Positions 63,641-64,000 of a stretch of DNA of 64,000 nucleotides are shown here, piece after piece. The stretch comes from Rhodovastum sp963804495 (GTDB taxonomy: Bacteria > Pseudomonadota > Alphaproteobacteria > Acetobacterales > Acetobacteraceae). Each line of letters begins with the position of its first letter. The stretch's first letter is position 1. Both the position numbers and the translations under genes were made by a program. The stretch spans positions 310,001 through 374,000 of the forward strand of contig CAWDQN010000003.1 in assembly GCA_963804495.1 (NCBI GenBank), in the 5' to 3' direction. The notes beneath the pieces were generated by a model. That model was not told where the DNA came from. It did no database searches and saw only the letters and a program-made list of their open reading frames with translations.

Positions 63641-64000
63641 TCATGTAGCGGCTGGAGCGGGCAGCTTGGGATGGGGCGCGCCGATCCGCGCTGTGGCGAT
63701 GAGGTCGCGCGCATAGGCCCAGGGATCGGCTTTCCGCTTGCGGCAAGTTTCCACCACGGTGATTGCGGCGGCGTAGAAGCGGCTGCCTTCATCGGTTCTG
63801 CTGCCAAACCCGATCAGCCGTGCCAGGACAACGTGACGCAACGCGCGCTCGGCATCGTTGTTCGTGGCTGGCAACAGTGGATTGGTGACGAAGGCGATCA
63901 TCGCCTCCCAATCGCGGAGAATTTCACGGGCGAGCGCGCGCACTTTCTCCTCGAAGTCGTGCTGGTGGCACTGACAGTTCCACTTGATGCGATCAAGCAG
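63641..64000 (-). CDS. IS66-family transposase, C-terminal part (continues past window)
   Basis: About 119 C-terminal residues, open to the right edge. Features typical of IS66 TnpC: LPATNNDAERALRHVVLARL, GFGSRTDEGSRFYAAAITVV and ETCRKRKADPWAYARDLI. The catalytic Glu of the DDE set probably is that in NDAERALRH. The left end of the element should lie between the stop and about 63560, where GGTCACAT occurs twice, but the inverted repeat cannot be confirmed without the other end. Confidence 0.9.
   Translation of the reverse strand: MLDRIKWNCQCHQHDFEEKVRALAREILRDWEAMIAFVTNPLLPATNNDAERALRHVVLARLIGFGSRTDEGSRFYAAAITVVETCRKRKADPWAYARDLIATARIGAPHPKLPAPAAT

Overview
The window is about 64 kb of very GC-rich DNA. 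It has long antisense open frames, short gaps and head-to-tail ATGA/TGATG gene overlaps. Gene content (Liv-type amino-acid uptake, an FzlA-like GST fold, a FixJ-type regulator, chemoreceptors with C-terminal PilZ domains, NDUFA9- and NDUFAF6-like proteins) and the many GGGGTCC/CCCCTGG palindromes between genes suggest an alphaproteobacterium, probably Rhodospirillales/Acetobacteraceae. That placement is inferred from gene content and style, not from a marker gene. Several ferredoxin-linked oxoacid oxidoreductases suggest it can live with little or no oxygen.

Layout. 1-4.4 kb: branched-chain amino-acid/amide ABC operon read right to left (binding protein, livH, livM, livG, livF; livF leaves the left edge). 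4.5-8.5 kb: D-glutamate-cyclase-like protein, MCP-PilZ receptor, and a tandem pair of small exported proteins. 8.8-14.7 kb: divergent epmA/epmB for elongation factor P modification, a TPR protein, an epimerase, a tandem pair of unknown membrane proteins and a DUF3828 protein. 14.8-19.6 kb: a variable segment with a frameshifted FixJ regulator, a 32-residue membrane microprotein, a serine-recombinase remnant, an AT-richer membrane/coiled-coil gene and a gene with eleven near-identical 47-residue TPR repeats. 19.9-23.6 kb: alpha/beta hydrolase diverging from a glycosyltransferase-methyltransferase-heptosyltransferase operon. 23.7-28.8 kb: fzlA, DUF2059, NDUFA9-like, and envelope lipoproteins around a secreted ClpP-like protein.

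29-37 kb: an operon for arylpyruvate/2-oxoacid oxidation to acyl-CoA with ferredoxin as acceptor (paaK, iorA, iorB, korA, korB, korC). Its first gene, paaK, is split by a 1285-bp ISAs1-family element with 17-bp inverted repeats and a 10-bp target duplication. The transposase carries an A_AAA_AAC slip site. 37-48 kb: envelope and housekeeping genes (DUF815 ATPase, yajC, phytoene-synthase-like, PuuD-like membrane domain), a ModA-like protein fused to a molybdopterin-oxidoreductase-like domain, gamma-glutamyltransferase and amidase, csaA-gpt, and a multiply frameshifted outer-membrane transporter. 49-64 kb: TPR protein, selO, chaB, a redox operon (GltD-like ferredoxin oxidoreductase, NifJ, dihydroorotate-dehydrogenase-like) with a universal stress protein, a TRAP-type binding protein followed by a second MCP-PilZ receptor, two small lipoproteins, and the end of an IS66-type transposase at the right edge.

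Caution: several genes are broken by single-base indels. Most fit one extra A on the plus strand beside an existing A, so some apparent pseudogenes may be sequencing artefacts.
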